A stretch of 64,000 nt of DNA, from positions 1,612,001 through 1,676,000 of the forward strand of contig BCHX01000004.1 in the NCBI GenBank assembly GCA_001599755.1, read 5' to 3'. Positions within the stretch are counted from its first letter, which is position 1, and each line of letters opens with the position of its first letter. Of the stretch, positions 59,021 to 64,000 are shown one piece after another. Source of the DNA: Gliomastix tumulicola. Taxonomy: Eukaryota; Ascomycota; Sordariomycetes; Hypocreales; Bionectriaceae. Both the position numbers and the translations under genes were made by a program. The notes beneath the pieces were generated by a model. The model saw nothing but the letters and a program-made list of their open reading frames with translations. It was not told where the DNA came from and did no database searches.

Positions 59021-59525
59021 ATGACTGGACGTAAGTAGCCTTGCCTGATCTCCCGGTTGTCGCTGTCGCTGCTGCCCGTGACGTCTTTATCGTCATCGCG
59101 GGGCTCGACGCGTCGCCCATCAACGCGTGCACATTCTCGAACACGGTGCTGACTCCTCATCTCTACAGGCGGCAAGGGTGGCAAGGGCCTCGGCAAGGGC
59201 GGCGCCAAGCGTCACCGAAAGATTTTGCGTGACAACATCCAGGGTATCACCAAGCCCGCTATCCGGCGTCTCGCTCGTCGTGGTGGTGTCAAGCGTATCT
59301 CTGCCAGTATGTTCACTCAGAGCGCCCCGTCCTCCCAACACAGCAGCTAACAGTGTCACAGTGATCTACGAGGAGACCCGTGGTGTCCTGAAGACCTTCC
59401 TCGAGGGTGTCATCCGCGATGCCGTCACATACACCGAGCACGCCAAGCGCAAGACGGTCACGTCCCTCGACGTCGTCTACGCTCTGAAGCGACAGGGCCG
59501 CACCCTCTACGGTTTCGGTGGTTAA
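59021..59525 (+). CDS. hH4: Histone H4
   Basis: Three exons, 59021-59030, 59169-59306 and 59362-59525 (introns 138 and 55 nt), encode 103 aa including Met. The first coding exon is only 10 bases (ATGACTGGAC); the next begins GCGGCAAG, restoring [21 protein letters not shown]. The fold, from IQGITKPAIRRLARRGGVKRIS to the C-terminal RQGRTLYGFGG, is intact. Pos. 1 of the mature protein is Thr, as in other ascomycetes. It pairs with H3 in the nucleosome core and is expected to be co-regulated at S phase with the divergent H3 gene. Confidence 0.98.
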
Positions 59526-62500
59526 ACAACCACGCCGTGCTGGGTCGTCTCTTCTCTCTTTTCACGCATGTCTGTTACGAAACCTCTGCGCGTTGCGCGC
59601 CAACCACACTGCGAGTTTCATACCGCCGGCGCCTCGCAACCTCTCACACGCACTCTTGAGTTGTCGATCAACGAGTGTCGGGTATTTTTCACGAATGACA
59701 ATGGGAATTTTTCTGGTCTTGCTTTCTGGGTGTTTTGTACCATAAGGGATACTAAGGGGGGTTGGTAAATTCGGGGAATAATCAATCAAGCCTCCACGGA
59801 GGTTGTCTTGACCATCTGATACTGTGCCTGCTTCGTGATTCCTGCGCGCCTCGCTCGTGTTTTTGTGTTGTTATTTTTGTACGCGGTGTGGGGTCCGTGA
59901 CGTGTCTGTAGTTTTGGTTTTCATTGTCGGGACACCAGTGCTTCCGCCTGTGGTCCTTCGCTGCCTTCAGGGAGCTATGCACCGGTCGCCGGTTCGGTAT
60001 TGTCTTGTTCCTCGTCAAAGCGCGCTTCGTGTACAACGACGGTCGCTCCCTTCTAAGTGGTCATCCTCTCTGACATGCCTCCGCCGTATGACACCGGTGT
60101 GACAGGCTGTCCGGTTCCTTTGACTGCCATATGAGTATTGTGGCCTCTTGGACAGGTGACCGACCGCCACGATAATTATCATTGTCGTAGTCTTCTTGTC
60201 TGCTGCTACGACTCACTTGTGGCGCTCAGTATCTCTGTATATCGATAACCTTTCCATTTCAAATGCGGCGGGAGCCAACACACTGACAGGAATAGGAGGA
60301 TGTCATCGCTTCCACAATAGATAGTATTGGCGAGAGGACTGCTATCGTATAGTTCCTTCCGTCCCTGGCTCTGAATATATCGTAATATAGAGTACCTTGC
60401 CTCCGCTTGAGCCAAGCCCTCTCTACTGGTTCGCATGGTCTGGTCTTTGTCCATCCGTGACCAGGCTGACGTGAACACTTGAAGCCATCACCAGCCCTAC
60501 ACCTTCTAGCATACCCTACACCAGGCAAGGTCCGAGGCATGTTCTGGACACGGATCATTGCACCTTACCGTTGGGACAAGACACGTGAACTATTTGGTTC
60601 GTACGTCACTCACGTGGAGGCTTGGTATCATGAGCATATTTGTTTGGCCGTCCATTTCTCCGAATAATGTGCTGTGTTGTGCTACGTATTTGACCTATGT
60701 AAAATGCCGGTCATGCGGACCGCGATTTCACCGCCAGCCTCTGCTGCCAGCCTCCAGCGGCGAGGTCAGTGGCGAGGTCAACGAGAGACGGAAACGTAGC
60801 CTCGATAGCCTTGCATTTCCCCCAAGCAAACACCAGCCTCTCCCCATGCCAGTATTCGGGTCGCATGACGACCAATGAGTCATGGTAACAATGGAACTGT
60901 GAAAAGCCGAGAGTAGCCAGCATAGAGTTAGTACAACGAGAGCCTATCAAACTCATCAAAAACCGAGAACGAAAAATCACACAAAGGTCTTGAGCGCCTT
61001 CAGTCCGATGACCCGTCAGACCGAGAGATGGCACCCCCAGGCAACGTTGGATTACATATGTGAGCACCAAGGCTGATACGAGATGCCGAGGGCGTAGAAT
61101 ACGACTACGACTACGAAGGGACCACCACTGTGAATGACTCGTGCTGACCGACAAGCCCAATAGCTAGCTGCCTTGTCAAAGGGAACCTGGAGCATGGCCA
61201 GGCAGAACAAACAATAAGCGAGGTCATCGCGAAAGCGAAGGGAGCGTGTACGAGTGCGAGCATCCACCGTCAGCTCGGAGTCGCGGACTCGCGGAGCGAG
61301 AGGCGCCCACCACGGGTCCGAGAGCGCACGCCGCATCACTTCCGTAGGTCTTGCTCACCATGCATGCCATAGCAGCCATGCTTATCATCAGCGCAAACGT
61401 GGCAAAAGAAGATCCGGGAGCGAAGGCGCCGCAAAGATCTGGCTCAGATCTGTCGTGAGATCAAGGGGCTAAAGGGCGTGTCGGACTTTGCCCCCCTCTC
61501 CTCCCCCCCCAGCCCCGGGTCGGAACCGTAGTTTGACTCTTGCCACAGCGGAGGTGCGCCCCAGGACGAACCACTGGGTGGCCGTCGTCTGTGTGCCCCT
61601 TCCACCGGTGCCATTATCGACCAATACATCCCCGGGCGGCAGCGATCTATTGGCGCCGGCGTCGCAAGTCTGACAAGAGAGTCAGACCTGAACGCGCGGA
61701 CAGCGAGAAGCGACGGGCCACGTACGCCGAGGGAAGCGTGAGCTGAGCAAAGGTGGCGATGCCTATGGTAAGGTTACAAGTAACCTTCCAAGGGACCCGA
61801 CTACTCAGGACGGCACCCGAGACGGACTGATGATTGACGGCCGCTGCCAACTACCCCGGAGCGACAGAGTGCATTGTTGTCGATGCCGTAGACCGATGCC
61901 GTTGACCGTGGGTGAGCCAAACAGAAGACGCATACTTTGATGGGCGCACCCCCTCGTCCCTCGTCTTCCCGAGCCTCGGCCCTGTCACGACAAAATTTTT
62001 ACAGAGCCCGGTACGGAGAAGGTGAAGATTCAAGGGCATTTCAGCGATCTCCGTGGCTGCGCAGTCAGAGCGAGAAAAATCGCATGCTTGGCTGTCTCGT
62101 GTGCAGAGCTGTGATCGGCATTCGAGACCGGCCGATGGTGGGACAAAGTGTCTAGTCTCTGCGGCGGTGCCCGTGAAAAAGTTGAGCTGGCAGCTGGCCA
62201 GTGGACACAGGTCGGCTGTAGCTGCTTGCTCTAGCGAGTCTTGCAGTGAGTCCGCAGCTCCGTCTGTTGGGGTGAACTGCTGGCCCGCGCGATTCCCGTG
62301 CTGCTAAAATTCTTCCCGCTGGAGCCGGTCGGTTCCGGTTCCCAAGAATCGGGTCCTACTGGCAACATCGATGAGCAAGCGCCCGGTAGAAAGAGCATCA
62401 GGGTGAGCATCAAGGTGAAGAAGAAGAAGCAGTATCTGCCGTATCAGCTGGCCGGGCCCTGAATCACGAGACAAGTAGGACCACCGGCTCAGGTGATACG

Positions 62501-64000
62501 ACAGACCGCAGAGCACGGGACTTGACCACAGACGAGACATTGCATTGCAATCGAATGCATCGACTGTGGGCTCTGGCTTAGTGAGCCCTTGCGCTGGGCT
62601 GGAAGGTATGCCCGTCGCATGCCGAGACTGTTCTTCAAAGGCCTGGAACTCACCATCGTATCCCGACTTGGGCAAAGATCGTCCATAATGTGCTGCCTGC
62701 TGTCAGAGTGCCAATAATTCAAGGCCGTGATTGATGAAGGTCCTCCTTTGAGGACTAGGCTATCGAACATTGTCCGGAGCGTCTGCTGATAGAAAGGTTA
62801 GGCCATCGAGATGCAAGTCCTCGCAATCGGGGGGTGAGGAGGCAATCGGTAGCTACATTTTGCCATTTCCCGACTCGGCTGACCTGACCATCCGCAGAGT
62901 CCTACGACACAGTAACGAACAGTTCCGATTAATATTAGCGGAAGGGTCGAGGCTGACGATCCTGCACCGGAGAGGCCTGCGACGTAAACAGAAATCTGCA
63001 GCCTCACGTGCCGATTCTCGGGCCTTTGTCTGCCCTCGGCCGGAGCGAGGCTTACTTACTGGACAGCGACCGTCGACATGGCCGTATATTGGAAAATAAA
63101 AACTACGGATCCTGAATTCTACGCGGGCTGTCCGACAACGGGAGTGTTCATGTGCATTCCCTAGCCGTTTCCCCAGAAAGGGTCCAAGGGGGGAGTGACC
63201 GGGAGGCGTCAAAAGAGGAAGACACCAATTCCAGGGTCCATGCTTTAAACAGTGGTGAGGCCGAACGAACGGATCCAAGGGTATCTTACCAAGGGTACCC
63301 CGATGGGATGGCGTCCTGTAGCCCGGCTGGCTAGCCGTCCGTCTGTTCAGTTGGCACGAACTGTCGAATCAACCGCGTGAAGCTTCGAGAGGCATCGTGT
63401 GCAGTTGCTCTTTGTCCCTTTTCGGCCATGCCGGTTCCCGGAGTTGGTGCCCCTCTTACTGCTTTGGTTTCTCCGTAAGCCAACGTGGCCGGGGGGAAGA
63501 ACCATCGACATGCCCCGGGACCACTCACAGCACCACGGGATCGGATAGTAATCTTGCCTCCTGCAGAAGAATAGTTCTTCTACTTCTCGAGACGGCCTCT
63601 ACGGCGTCGGCGTTTGGTTAGCCCTTGTTTACCCCGTCAGAAGGGATGATTGTCCCTTGTCGTACGTGAGGACAGTGATGTGATTGGCGCAAGGGCCTGT
63701 CTCCGCAGTAGCCATTCATACAGCTTTGGCCATGGGTGTGTCCACGATCCCCTCCCACCCTTCACTGGAAGTGGTAATTCAGGGTCCAACTCCGTTATCG
63801 AGGACCTGCGTGCGACCCTGTGCCGTCGTTTGTGAAACCCCTCTCACTGCCATTCTTTGACGTAACATGAGCGCGGCTTCTTCGAGTCACTGTCAAGTCC
63901 ATTGTTCTGGTGGAGCAAGCCCGTCGTCGGCCCTCCGATGCTCCCCTGTGCGAGCACGAGGAACTCGACGGACAGTATGCATGTCATTTTCTGGACTGGA
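59526..64000. other. Right-end region, no gene seen
   Basis: The first few hundred bases should be the H4 3' UTR. Beyond it no ORF over about 150 codons exists, and none shows coding codon use, domain motifs or plausible splicing. No RNA gene was recognised. A gene could start beyond the window edge. Confidence 0.5.

Overview
The window is nuclear DNA of a filamentous ascomycete, most likely a Sordariomycete. The evidence is GC-rich coding sequence with C/G-ending codons, many short introns (about 50-140 nt) with GTRNGT donors and CTAAC/CTGAC-type branch sites, a fungal P450, a fungal rhodopsin-like membrane protein, an ATG18 with the FRRG motif, and an H3 ending in GERN. The species cannot be named from the sequence alone. 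All gene models were built by reading splice signals and checking frame continuity; no transcript data were available.

Layout. 1.1-2.5 kb: rhodopsin-like seven-helix membrane protein (+). 4.1-5.8 kb: cytochrome P450 (+), preceded by two chained upstream ORFs. 5.9-8.0 kb: mitochondrial FAD glycerol-3-phosphate dehydrogenase (GUT2, -). 8.4-11.8 kb: tRNA wybutosine-synthesis methyltransferase (PPM2/TYW4, -), head to head with ATG18 (12.8-14.4 kb, +). 15.2-17.4 kb: PPS1-type dual-specificity phosphatase (-), divergent from the XPD/RAD3 helicase (20.1-22.9 kb, +, eight exons). 23.3-26.5 kb: DDHD-domain phospholipase (-). 30.3-31.6 kb: C2H2 zinc-finger regulator (-) with an AUG-poor leader of up to about 0.9 kb. 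32.5-47.5 kb: about 15 kb with no recognisable gene. 47.5-49.05 kb: PRP3 (-), divergent from the RNA polymerase I largest subunit (49.7-54.9 kb, +). 55.3-56.1 kb: GST-kappa-like protein (+). 56.6-59.5 kb: divergent histone H3 (-) and H4 (+). 59.5-64 kb: no recognisable gene.

Most genes are conserved housekeeping functions (repair and transcription by TFIIH, Pol I transcription, splicing, tRNA modification, autophagy, chromatin). No secondary-metabolite cluster, transposon ORF, tRNA, 5S rRNA or CRISPR array was recognised.

The least expected signals are in leaders and splice sites. They are a repeat-derived uORF cascade with ATGA stop-start overlaps before the P450, a similar overlap before TYW4, uORFs before several other genes, a 12-bp CRE palindrome upstream of GUT2, 10- and 20-nt micro-exons in XPD, a choice of 3' splice sites that would swap the ATG18 C-terminus, a 19:1 strand bias of ATG triplets upstream of the zinc-finger gene, and a 46-nt C homopolymer. 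None of these amounts to a demonstrated new system; each is a testable lead.
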